DNA from: Thermoplasmata archaeon
GTDB taxonomy: Archaea > Thermoplasmatota > Thermoplasmata > Thermoplasmatales > Thermoplasmataceae
Reading direction: 5' to 3'
NCBI GenBank assembly: GCA_021850745.1
Contig: JAJZKX010000109.1
Span: 1-6,497 of the forward strand
DNA: 6,497 nucleotides
The position numbers and the translations under genes were made by a program. Positions 1 through 6,497 of this stretch are shown here, one piece after another. Position 1 is the stretch's first letter; each line of letters begins with the position of its first letter. Under the pieces are notes generated by a model. The model worked only from the letters and a program-made list of their open reading frames with translations, was not told the DNA's origin and ran no database searches.

Positions 1-18
1 CCTATAGATTATGAAAGA

Positions 19-633
19 TTATTTGAATATTTCATACATTTTTTTGGCTTTCTCCAGTTTTGCGTCTACATCTGACCACTTTACATTCTTCATGAAAGCG
101 TCCAGATATGGAGCTCTCTTCGGGCCGTAATCAACATAGTAAGCGTGTTCATACACGTCCAGGGCCAGAAGAACAACAGAGTTCCACATTGCATTTGAGT
201 TGTGGGCGTCAGCGCCGACATTTCTCAGCTTTCCGGTGTTGAGATCAAATATGAGCAGACTCCAACCCCTGAATGCAACTCCTGTGGCCTTGAAATCCTC
301 AACCCACTTCTCGTAGCTCCCGAAATCCTGTTCGACCTGCTTTTTGAAGGAGGCAGAAGGCGAACCATGTTCCTTTGTGAGATTTCCAAAGTATGTCTCA
401 TGCAGAAGTGCACCGTCAAAGTTGAAGCTCTCCTCTGACTTGAGTTCCCTGAGATCACTGTAGTTCTGATTTGCGGCTGATCTATCTGCTGAACCAAGTT
501 TGGACCATATTTCATTGAGTTTCTTTACATATCCCTTATAATGGGTTTCAAAATGATATTCTATCTGCTGGTCTGAAATTCCATCCAGTCCCTTAGGCTT
601 GAGTTCATTTTTTTCTTTCCAGTTTTCTGCCAT
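19..633 (-). CDS. sod: Superoxide dismutase, Fe/Mn family
   Basis: Cytoplasmic enzyme that converts superoxide to oxygen and hydrogen peroxide at a single Fe or Mn ion. The 204 residues match the usual family length of about 200. All four expected metal ligands are visible: His27 (in the H-x3-H-x3-Y block with His31 and the gateway Tyr35), His78 (LLHETYF), and Asp159 and His163 in DVYEHAYYVDYG. The first half is the helical hairpin domain and the second the alpha/beta domain, with RGWSLL around 122-127. Gly74 and His144 occupy the positions that in bacterial enzymes carry or lack the outer-sphere Gln, a Gly/His pattern I associate with archaeal Fe and cambialistic enzymes, so the metal cannot be assigned with confidence. 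The ATG start is supported by GAGGTGA four bases upstream. The gene stands 93 bases after the small zinc-protein gene and probably has its own promoter. The family assignment is secure. Confidence 0.96.
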   Translation of the reverse strand: MAENWKEKNELKPKGLDGISDQQIEYHFETHYKGYVKKLNEIWSKLGSADRSAANQNYSDLRELKSEESFNFDGALLHETYFGNLTKEHGSPSASFKKQVEQDFGSYEKWVEDFKATGVAFRGWSLLIFDLNTGKLRNVGADAHNSNAMWNSVVLLALDVYEHAYYVDYGPKRAPYLDAFMKNVKWSDVDAKLEKAKKMYEIFK

Positions 634-690
634 TATTTCACCTCTTCACCATTTCATCAAGATTTAAAAATGTTATTAGATAATACAGAG
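634..690 (-). promoter_or_regulatory. Promoter region and Shine-Dalgarno of the superoxide dismutase gene
   Basis: Read on the minus strand, GAGGTGA (644 to 638) is a near-perfect Shine-Dalgarno sequence ending four bases before the ATG. Two AT-rich candidates for the TATA box lie upstream: TATTATCTAATA (685 to 674) and TTTTTAAATC (670 to 661). The first would place the transcript start near 653 and leave a short leader containing the Shine-Dalgarno. The second is a better match in sequence but would place the start inside the Shine-Dalgarno. The choice between them is inference and neither is certain. Confidence 0.5.
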
Positions 691-726
691 TAAAACGCAT
701 ATGTGTTCAGACCGGCATGAAGTGAA

Positions 727-981
727 TCATGCTGTAATGTAGTCATCTATTTTTCTGTATCCAGAGATTGATACAGCACCTATCCTCAACCTGTTGGACC
801 TTGCATTTGAGAGCCATTGGTCCAGAGGTTCATCATCCTCGCTTCTTGACCTGTATATCTGATTGAAGCATTCAGAGCAGTAAAGCCCACTGTGTATAAG
901 ATCCTGACAGATTATACAGTGATGTTTTGCTGCCATATGTGCCATAGCAGGCATATGGTTAAAACACTTTTCATGTATCAT
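727..981 (-). CDS. Small Cys/His/Met-rich putative zinc-ribbon protein, function unknown
   Basis: I do not recognise this 84-residue protein as a named family. It shows a clear C-x2-C-x9-C-x2-C pattern (Cys22, Cys25, Cys35, Cys38), a typical four-cysteine zinc site. The N-terminal 21 residues are rich in further possible metal ligands: His3, Cys6, His9, His15, His20, His21 and Met10, Met13, Met16. The middle (residues 44-52) is charged (RSRSEDDEP) and the C-terminal third is a mixed polar segment ending in YITA. No signal peptide or membrane segment is visible. The ATG at 981 is preferred because a good TATA box lies about 22 bases upstream, consistent with a leaderless mRNA, and it keeps Cys6 and His9. 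In-frame ATGs at Met10, Met13 and Met16 are alternatives without better ribosome binding sites. It lies between the GPN GTPase (95 bases upstream) and superoxide dismutase (93 bases downstream) on the same strand. A role in metal handling or as a small nucleic-acid or protein adaptor is possible but unproven. The ordered zinc motif and the promoter argue that it is real. Confidence 0.72.
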   Translation of the reverse strand: MIHEKCFNHMPAMAHMAAKHHCIICQDLIHSGLYCSECFNQIYRSRSEDDEPLDQWLSNARSNRLRIGAVSISGYRKIDDYITA

Positions 982-998
982 TTGTAACTTTCTTCCCT

Positions 999-1008
999 TA
1001 TTTATAAG
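999..1008 (-). promoter_or_regulatory. TATA box of the small zinc-protein gene
   Basis: On the minus strand CTTATAAATA (1008 to 999) fits the archaeal TATA-box consensus well. Its centre is about 22 bases upstream of the ATG at 981. Archaeal transcription starts about 25 bases downstream of the TATA centre, so the mRNA should begin at or very near the start codon, that is, be leaderless. The intervening bases hold only a GGGAAG-like purine stretch and no convincing Shine-Dalgarno. A second, weaker TATA-like element, TTTAAATA (1040 to 1033), could give a transcript with a leader of about 30 bases. Confidence 0.6.
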
Positions 1009-1076
1009 GTTCGCAAAAGCCCCAGGAAGATCTATTTAAAGAACTATGAGATCGTTTTTTTAATTTTTACAGAATA

Positions 1077-1856
1077 TTAATCATCCCTGTACATTGTATC
1101 TGTGTCCGAACCACCAGTAAAGAATATGGACATCTGGCTGTAGACTTCCTCCAGTCCAGTGAAATCCCTGGCGGAGACAGGTATTGCCTTTGAAATCATC
1201 TGGGTCTCATTGAATGATGTCAGCACGGACCTGTAAAAATCCTTGAGCATCTGTGTTTTTTCTTCCATAAGTGCGTCAGCAAGTATATCAGGGTTCTCCT
1301 CCCATGCAGCGATACGTTCAAGGTCCTCTGTGGTAACAAGATCAGATTTATTCAGTGCATATATTATGGGCCTGAAGAACCTCGACATTATGGAACCGTA
1401 GAGAAGCTTCTGGGATATGTAACCCGATGGAGAAACCGATAAGACAGCATCGGAAATGAACGCCAGCATTCCCTTGTCCCCGCTCAGGCTGTCCACAAGC
1501 ATGGGTGACCCGGGCCTGTATGAAAACAGTTCAATCTGTCCCGGGGTGTCGAATATGACATAGTAGTCATCAAGTTCTCTGATGTGTTCCTTTATAGGAT
1601 CTATGTTTTCTATCAGCAGATCTGATGCAACCACCTGTGCACCGTTGGGGCCCAGGTTGTATTCTGACATAATCTGGGACAGTGAGATTGTCTCCCTTAT
1701 ATCAACCTCGGCCTCATATGGTATATATTCCGAACCTGGGTCCAGGTTAACCACAGCCGCATCATATTCATTGGTGATGAGCCATTCTTTCAGTGCACCG
1801 CAGAATGTTGACTTTCCTGTTCCCGCTGGGCCCGTCACAAAAAGGGAACCTATCAA
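1077..1856 (-). CDS. GPN-loop GTPase (ATP_bind_1 / PAB0955-like)
   Basis: A 259-residue P-loop GTPase of the SIMIBI class, GPN family. Motifs in order: G1/P-loop GPAGTGKST (9-17), the G2-region NLDPGSE (37-43), the defining Gly-Pro-Asn loop at 69-71 (LGPNGA), G3 DTPGQIE (103-109), G4 NKSD (169-172) and the G5 Ser-Ala at 228-229. These proteins work as homodimers in which the GPN loop reaches into the partner's active site. The eukaryotic relatives GPN1-3 are needed for RNA polymerase II assembly and nuclear import, while the archaeal role is not established. The length is normal for the archaeal form and nothing is missing. The start codon is TTG, whose TTGA overlaps the polC TGA stop by four bases. 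The P-loop begins at residue 9, as expected for a near-N-terminal position, and GGAG lies eight bases upstream, so this start is well supported. It is the last gene of the pyrG-polC unit. No T-rich terminator is visible on its coding strand downstream. Confidence 0.95.
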   Translation of the reverse strand: MIGSLFVTGPAGTGKSTFCGALKEWLITNEYDAAVVNLDPGSEYIPYEAEVDIRETISLSQIMSEYNLGPNGAQVVASDLLIENIDPIKEHIRELDDYYVIFDTPGQIELFSYRPGSPMLVDSLSGDKGMLAFISDAVLSVSPSGYISQKLLYGSIMSRFFRPIIYALNKSDLVTTEDLERIAAWEENPDILADALMEEKTQMLKDFYRSVLTSFNETQMISKAIPVSARDFTGLEEVYSQMSIFFTGGSDTDTMYRDD

Positions 1857-1868
1857 TTCACCATCTCC
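1853..1868 (-). promoter_or_regulatory. Overlapping polC stop / GTPase TTG start with Shine-Dalgarno
   Basis: The four bases TTGA (1856 to 1853) contain both the TTG start of the GPN GTPase and the TGA stop of polC. GGAG (1868 to 1865) inside the polC coding sequence stands eight bases before the TTG and can serve as its ribosome binding site. This arrangement normally means translational coupling: ribosomes ending polC reinitiate on the GTPase. The weak TTG codon would keep its output tied to polC translation. Confidence 0.75.
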
Positions 1869-4800
1869 ATATAATAATTCAACTCCTCTTCCTTTACGGG
1901 TTCAGTTGTGTTAAATGTTCCCTTGATTGTATTCACGAGGTTATCAATCCTGATCTTCAGGTACCATGGAATGTCAAATTCCTCTGAAATTTTCACGGTT
2001 TCATTCATGTACTTTATGATGCTGCCCCTGTGTATGGTGAGTGTAAGGCTTTTGTTATTGCACTTCAGGCACCTTCCGGAAAGTGGGACCCTCCGGTATT
2101 TTGTATTACACCTTGTGCATCTGAACTCCTGTGAAAAGAATTTTCTGAAATTACCGTACATGTCTGGTAGAAAATGAGAATTAAGGACTCTGGATGCTAC
2201 ATCATCCTCGTCAACCGCCCTGATCATCCTGGCCAGTGACAGCTGCCGCTCGATCTTCTCCTCCATACTGTCTATTGTCTTGTATGAACACGTGGTCACC
2301 CCGGCGGATATGCTTGAACACTGTGTGGAGAATCCTGTTCCCATGATGCTTCCCGTGGTTGCATATATGTTTCCCATGGTCTTCATGAGTCCTTCGAGGT
2401 CTACAGGTGAGGCCCCGGATGCGGCCTTTTCATAGAATTCCAGCGGATACTCCCATAATGTATCCACATTCATTGCCTCCTTGTCCACCTCTTCTGGATT
2501 CAATTGAACAGTCAGGACCAGCGGAGCATCCATCAGGCCGCCTCTTGTGGAAGGCAGGAATTTCTTGGAAAAATTGAGGAACCCATCCATAAGCAACATT
2601 ATGCTGTCCTCATCCCCGTCGCAGTTTCTTCTCTTTGCGGCATGGAAAAATGGATGTGCATAGCATCCGCTAACATTGCTGAATCCTATGATTCGCCCCA
2701 CGATCCCTCCGGATGTATGGGGGGCGAGTCCAATGACAAGCTGCCCAACAAGATCCTCAGGGGTCTCACACATGTAAAACGGAGACATTCCGTAATAGGT
2801 GACCAGTAGTTCGTCCACGAATCTTGCCACTTTCAGGAGATATTCTGCGGATCGATAGGGGATTATTATGTCCTGCGGAAAAATCTCATTCATTCCGTCT
2901 GAACTGTAACCGAGTTCCCCTATTTTTGCTGGATCAACCATCAGTTCATCTGCCTCAAAATGCGTTATAGGAATATCGGACATATCGTACCTGCAGGTTC
3001 CGTCCTTGTTTATGGAGATGTCCATCATTGCCCTTAGAATACCCTTTTCTATCGGTTCGGCTGCCTTGGTACTGGACATAAGTTTTTTGACACCTTTTAT
3101 CTCCAGCCTTTCGGGTATGTTTTTGCCAATTCTTTCCTCACACCTTGATATAAGCGAACCCAGATCAACCTTTATCTTCCGTATGTTCCCGGTGGATTGT
3201 GTTGTAAGGCCACATCTGGGACAGAGAGGCTGGGGTGATTCGGTCTGGCATTTAGTGCATGTCCTTACTTCGAGTTCTATTTCGATTGCGCTGTTATTCC
3301 CGGACCCGGCACTAATGAGAGATCTCCTGGTTGAACCGTAGCTCTCAACAGGAAAGAGAACATGCACCTTTGGTTTCATCTTCCTGTCTCCCGCCTTCTC
3401 AGGCCTGCCTAGCCTGGCTCCCACCCTAGTAGGTGACCTGGGGATAATGTAAAGTCCTGAAATCGATGAAACGTAGGAAACCGGATCCGTCTCTTTTATT
3501 GTGGAATCCTGCCTGCTTCTAACTATCATTTTTCCTTCAATTTCCAGACCGAGGCAGGCAAGCAGTGGTGCATATTCCTCCAGGTACAGGGTGTCCCCTT
3601 TATGCTGGAAAGGTATTCCAAGCCTTATGATCAGGTCTGACGCCCCTGCAGGTATGGACAGTATCGGATCGGAAAATACAGACCTGCTTATCTGTTCTGA
3701 GAGATTGTCTATGTCCTCCGGTGTGAGATCATGCCAGAAATAATCATATCTGGGGTGAAGAGCAACTCCGTATTTTCTCGAAATGGATATTGCTGAGTGC
3801 TGGTCCGGGACCTTAGAAATAACTTCCTCCGGGACTCCTGCTTTTCTGGCAAGCAATGACCACCAGTCCCTGTTGAAAGACCCGGGGACCAGTTTGTGGT
3901 TGTTTTCAAGAAAGTCCCCATATGCTATGAGAATCTCCCCCATATCGGTAATTTTTTTGACCCTACCGGTAAGAGATCGGGCAAGTTCCTCGGTATCCAC
4001 CCTTACATGGGACCCGTCATCTAATATTACCATTGGCCCGTCGATCCCGTCGCATGGCGTGACAGCTGCTGCCTTACCGGGCAATTCTACTTTAATCTGG
4101 GCCCCGGTAGCTATGAATTCATCAGCTATTACCATAGTTGCGGGGTGGATTCCCGCTGCCGCAAGTCCTGTAAGCCTCGATCTACCATACCTGAGCCTGA
4201 AACCGCCAGGCCGATTGGGATGTCCGAATACCGGCCGGCCTGCCACAAGATCATTCAGGAATTTCTCAGATTTATCGACCTTGCTCGCTTCTGATTTCTC
4301 AGCCCCCCCGCTTCCGGAGAGGAAATTCCATTCGGATATTCCTAGTTTGGATGTGTGCTTGAGGATCTTCTTCGATTTCTGTAAGAGTCCTTCGCAGAGA
4401 ACAAGGCACATTCCCCCCCTTATTCTGTTGGTTGATACTCTTTCCATATCACGATGACCGGATACCTCTTCCTCCTCGCTTCCTTCCCCGTCAATACACA
4501 CCGGAAGGTTGCGGACAACCATTCTGATCTCATCCGGTGATGGAAGGTACTGGAGGTGCTTGAGTCTGTTGTAGCTCTGGATTTCTTCAATATATCGTTC
4601 AATTTCATCGTCTGTGGCTATGTATGAACCAATCCCCAGGTCTCTCCTCACAATGTCTGAAATCAATACGCTCAGGGCCTGGGCTGTTCCTCCCGCCCCC
4701 CTTATTGGCCCGGAGTAAGCGATTGAGACATAATCTGAGCCGTCCCTGTTATTCCCAATATCGACACTGGCTATTCCCTCAAGAGGAGCTACAAGTATCC

Positions 4801-5131
4801 CTTCCGTCAGAATGGCAAGTCCAACACGAACCGCCTTCTCAACTGCAATCTTTTTACCCTGGGATATATACATTCCGGCAACTTTCCTGGATATCTCTAT
4901 GGATATCTCCTCTCTACTCATTTTTTGGGAGAGATCACGAATGTCAGAGGCTATGCCCCTGATCCCGATCAGCTCTTCAATTCTGTCTGCCATATCTGAG
5001 GCTAGCGGCATCTCTACGTGGTCTGTCACATCCCTTCCCAGTGATCTGGCATCTGAAGCTATGCCATACGCTTCTCTTACCTGCGTCCATAGAATTTTCC
5101 GGTATTGCTCCAGAGACATCTTGATTTCCAT
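1853..5131 (-). CDS. polC: D-family DNA polymerase (PolD) large catalytic subunit DP2
   Basis: Catalytic subunit of the archaeal replicative polymerase PolD, which pairs with the small exonuclease subunit DP1 (not in this window). At 1092 residues it is near the usual intein-free length. Family hallmarks in order: GPIRGAGGTAQALSVL (141-156), HLQYLPSPDEIR (192-203), CIDGEGSEEEEVSGHRD (212-228), AGRPVFGHPNRPGGFRLRYG (297-316), AAGIHPATM (325-333), GPMVILDDGSHVRV (365-378) and GRPEKAGDRKMKPKVHV (575-591). The catalytic N-x-D-x-D motif is intact at 836-840 (NCDGDED), with Asp838 and Asp840 expected to bind the metal ions in the double-psi beta-barrel core shared with RNA polymerases. Two zinc-binding sites are visible: Cys625/628/637/640 and Cys1005/1008/1021/1024. 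The ATG at 5131 is the most upstream possible start, since an in-frame TGA lies seven codons above it. AGGT seven bases before it is a modest ribosome site. Met5 is an alternative start. Residues 272-289, rich in Ser, Gly, Glu and Lys, look like a flexible linker. It follows pyrG by 13 bases and overlaps the GTPase gene by four. Confidence 0.98.
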   Translation of the reverse strand: MEIKMSLEQYRKILWTQVREAYGIASDARSLGRDVTDHVEMPLASDMADRIEELIGIRGIASDIRDLSQKMSREEISIEISRKVAGMYISQGKKIAVEKAVRVGLAILTEGILVAPLEGIASVDIGNNRDGSDYVSIAYSGPIRGAGGTAQALSVLISDIVRRDLGIGSYIATDDEIERYIEEIQSYNRLKHLQYLPSPDEIRMVVRNLPVCIDGEGSEEEEVSGHRDMERVSTNRIRGGMCLVLCEGLLQKSKKILKHTSKLGISEWNFLSGSGGAEKSEASKVDKSEKFLNDLVAGRPVFGHPNRPGGFRLRYGRSRLTGLAAAGIHPATMVIADEFIATGAQIKVELPGKAAAVTPCDGIDGPMVILDDGSHVRVDTEELARSLTGRVKKITDMGEILIAYGDFLENNHKLVPGSFNRDWWSLLARKAGVPEEVISKVPDQHSAISISRKYGVALHPRYDYFWHDLTPEDIDNLSEQISRSVFSDPILSIPAGASDLIIRLGIPFQHKGDTLYLEEYAPLLACLGLEIEGKMIVRSRQDSTIKETDPVSYVSSISGLYIIPRSPTRVGARLGRPEKAGDRKMKPKVHVLFPVESYGSTRRSLISAGSGNNSAIEIELEVRTCTKCQTESPQPLCPRCGLTTQSTGNIRKIKVDLGSLISRCEERIGKNIPERLEIKGVKKLMSSTKAAEPIEKGILRAMMDISINKDGTCRYDMSDIPITHFEADELMVDPAKIGELGYSSDGMNEIFPQDIIIPYRSAEYLLKVARFVDELLVTYYGMSPFYMCETPEDLVGQLVIGLAPHTSGGIVGRIIGFSNVSGCYAHPFFHAAKRRNCDGDEDSIMLLMDGFLNFSKKFLPSTRGGLMDAPLVLTVQLNPEEVDKEAMNVDTLWEYPLEFYEKAASGASPVDLEGLMKTMGNIYATTGSIMGTGFSTQCSSISAGVTTCSYKTIDSMEEKIERQLSLARMIRAVDEDDVASRVLNSHFLPDMYGNFRKFFSQEFRCTRCNTKYRRVPLSGRCLKCNNKSLTLTIHRGSIIKYMNETVKISEEFDIPWYLKIRIDNLVNTIKGTFNTTEPVKEEELNYYMEMVN

Positions 5132-5138
5132 ATGGTGA

Positions 5139-5142
5139 ACCT
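5139..5142 (-). promoter_or_regulatory. Ribosome binding site candidate for polC
   Basis: In the 13-base pyrG-polC gap the minus strand reads AGGT (5142 to 5139), seven bases before the ATG at 5131. A stronger GAGGT (5151 to 5147), which overlaps the pyrG stop, is 15 bases from that ATG and so too far for ordinary use, though it could recruit terminating ribosomes. Met5 (ATG at 5119) has only a weak GGA upstream, so the upstream ATG is slightly favoured. Confidence 0.4.
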
Positions 5143-5144
5143 GT

Positions 5145-6497
5145 CTACCTCACCGGTTCCTCAAGGACTCTTTCCTTATGGTGCAGGGCTGACTTCACGA
5201 GAAATTCATGTGTTCTTGATGGCCTCAGTGGGCGGGATAGAAATTCGCTGTGATACTGAACGGCAATCATCCCGGGGCTCGACTGTATTTCCGCAATCTC
5301 CATTCTCACCCTGTCCTCGTCTGTTCCAGAGAAGATTAGTCCGGATTTTTCAAACCTGTCTATGTATTCAGGGTTGACCTCATACCTGTGTCTGTGCCTT
5401 TCAAATATCTCACTGCTCCCATATATAGAGGAGGCCCTGGTTCCATCACGCAGTAATACCCTCTTTGAACCAAGCCTCATAGTCCCACCCTTTTCCGTTA
5501 CTCCATACTGTTCCGGAAGAAGGTCCACAACAGGATATGGCGTATTAGGATCAAATTCAGTGCTGCTGGCATTCTTCAGACCGAGGACATTTCTGGCATA
5601 CTCTACTACAGCTACCTGAAATCCAAGGCAAATCCCCAGATATGGGATGGAATTCTCCCTTGCATATCTTGCCGCCTGGATCTTCCCTTCGAAACCTCTG
5701 TAACCGAAACCTCCTGGGACTATTATTCCGTCAACATCCTCAAGCAGGGTCTGGTTCTGGATCAGTGAATCTGAGTTTATCCACTTGATTTCAACCTCAA
5801 TGCCAGTATTTCCGGTCACGTGTGAAAATGCCTCTTTATGGCTTATGTATGCATCCTGTAGTTCCACGTATTTTCCGACCAGGGCTATTTTTACAATATG
5901 CCGGGGATGCAGGAGATTCTCCTTGTATTCAACCCACTGATCTCTGAATTCACCGGTCTTAAGCCCCAGTTTGGAGATTATGAATGTATCTATTTTCTGC
6001 TGCCTCAGGAGGTCCGGCACAAGATAGACATTGGGAACATCGGTCACACTCACTATTCCTTCCTCCGGTACGTCAGTAAAGAGAGATATCCGCTTCACTG
6101 AATCAAGGGAGAGCTTCTTCTTTGACCTGCAGAATATTACATCAGGCTGTATTCCTATCTCCCTAAGAGCCTTAACACTGTGCTGCGTGGGTTTAGTCTT
6201 CTGCTCAAGGCTCATCCCAATCTCCGGAACCAGAGTCACATGGCAGAAAACCATGCTTTCAGTGTCTTTCTCCTTGTTAAGTTCTCTCAGAGCTTCCAGG
6301 AAAGGCATGCTCTCTATGTCACCAACGGTTCCGCCAACCTCTATCATTACGACATCCGTACTGGAATTCTGGGAGATCTGCCTTATTCTTCTCTTGATTT
6401 CATTTGTTATGTGCGGTATTATCTGCACTGTGCTTCCAAGATACTCACCCTTTCTCTCTCTTTCAATTACTTCCCTGTAGATTTTCCCTGTTGTTAT
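5145..6497 (-). CDS. pyrG: CTP synthase (N-terminus cut by the window edge)
   Basis: Makes CTP from UTP, ATP and glutamine, the last step of de novo pyrimidine nucleotide synthesis in the cytoplasm. The frame is open from the right edge: the first codons in the window read [20 protein letters not shown], which aligns with about residue 90 of E. coli PyrG. The remaining 450 residues are in the window, so the full protein should be about 539 residues. The GTG at 6428 is an internal valine ([14 protein letters not shown]), not the start. The synthetase half keeps [11 protein letters not shown] (window residues 53-63) and KTKPTQHSV (100-108). The class I glutaminase half keeps PGGFGYRG (261-268), LGICLGFQ with nucleophile Cys290 (E. 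coli Cys379), GGTMRLG (337-343), RHRHRYEVN (367-375) and the catalytic His416/Glu418 in QYHSEF. The ATP-binding P-loop lies outside the window. It is the first visible gene of the unit with polC and the GTPase, and its promoter is not in the window. Confidence 0.98.
   Translation of the reverse strand: MTTGKIYREVIERERKGEYLGSTVQIIPHITNEIKRRIRQISQNSSTDVVMIEVGGTVGDIESMPFLEALRELNKEKDTESMVFCHVTLVPEIGMSLEQKTKPTQHSVKALREIGIQPDVIFCRSKKKLSLDSVKRISLFTDVPEEGIVSVTDVPNVYLVPDLLRQQKIDTFIISKLGLKTGEFRDQWVEYKENLLHPRHIVKIALVGKYVELQDAYISHKEAFSHVTGNTGIEVEIKWINSDSLIQNQTLLEDVDGIIVPGGFGYRGFEGKIQAARYARENSIPYLGICLGFQVAVVEYARNVLGLKNASSTEFDPNTPYPVVDLLPEQYGVTEKGGTMRLGSKRVLLRDGTRASSIYGSSEIFERHRHRYEVNPEYIDRFEKSGLIFSGTDEDRVRMEIAEIQSSPGMIAVQYHSEFLSRPLRPSRTHEFLVKSALHHKERVLEEPVR

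Noticed and set aside
1..18. Terminator after the superoxide dismutase gene
   Set aside because: Only 18 bases remain after the stop codon and they hold no clear T-rich run on the coding strand.
1029..1061. Plus-strand GATCT...AGATC inverted repeat followed by seven T, like an intrinsic terminator
   Set aside because: The stem is only five base pairs with a 15-base loop, and the T run is on the plus strand where no gene lies upstream. On the minus strand, where the genes are, it reads as an A run. It overlaps the TATA-like element of the zinc-protein gene, so AT-rich promoter sequence is the simpler explanation.
3783..4457. Open reading frame of 224 codons on the plus strand
   Set aside because: It lies entirely antisense to the strongly conserved DP2 coding region, has no recognisable domain or ribosome site, and its composition (Ser/Pro/Leu-rich) is typical of a reverse-strand shadow.
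6426..6428. GTG as the start codon of pyrG
   Set aside because: The frame stays open to the window edge, and the residues before it ([10 protein letters not shown] to LGST) match the conserved CTP synthase sequence, so the GTG is an internal valine.
6031..6480. Open reading frame of 149 codons on the plus strand
   Set aside because: It is antisense to conserved CTP synthase sequence. The Ser/Leu/Ile-rich translation shows no domain and is explained as a shadow.
1..6497. A mobile, defence or otherwise new multi-gene system
   Set aside because: Four of five genes are conserved housekeeping families. No transposase, integrase, toxin-antitoxin pair, CRISPR repeat, tRNA or direct-repeat border is visible, and base composition looks even throughout.

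Overview
The window looks like a piece of euryarchaeal chromosome, most likely from the class Thermoplasmata. The main evidence is a complete large subunit (DP2) of the archaeal D-family DNA polymerase, an archaeal GPN-loop GTPase, archaeal TATA-type promoter elements, mid-range GC (judged by eye), and frequent ATA (Ile) and AGA/AGG (Arg) codons. The lineage below Euryarchaeota is an inference from general resemblance and no search was run.

All five supported genes lie on the minus strand, so the transcription order runs from the right end to the left. From the right edge: pyrG (CTP synthase, first ~89 residues cut off by the window edge, 6497 to 5145); polC (PolD large subunit DP2, 5131 to 1853), 13 bases after the pyrG stop; and a GPN-loop GTPase (1856 to 1077), whose TTG start overlaps the polC stop by four bases. 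These three form a tight, probably co-transcribed and partly translationally coupled unit. It joins synthesis of a replication precursor (CTP, precursor of dCTP), the replicative polymerase, and a GTPase whose eukaryotic relatives help assemble RNA polymerase.

To the left, after a 95-base gap with two TATA-like elements, is an 84-residue Cys/His/Met-rich putative zinc-ribbon protein (981 to 727). Its best TATA box is so close to the ATG that a leaderless mRNA is likely. After another 93-base gap with its own TATA-like elements and a strong Shine-Dalgarno sequence comes an iron/manganese-family superoxide dismutase (633 to 19). These two genes are probably separate transcription units.

There is no stretch of 300 bases without a gene. 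I see no mobile element, CRISPR array, tRNA, rRNA or integrase, and no clear new multi-gene system. The window is mostly conserved housekeeping. The least explained item is the small metal-binding-like protein between the GTPase and the superoxide dismutase.
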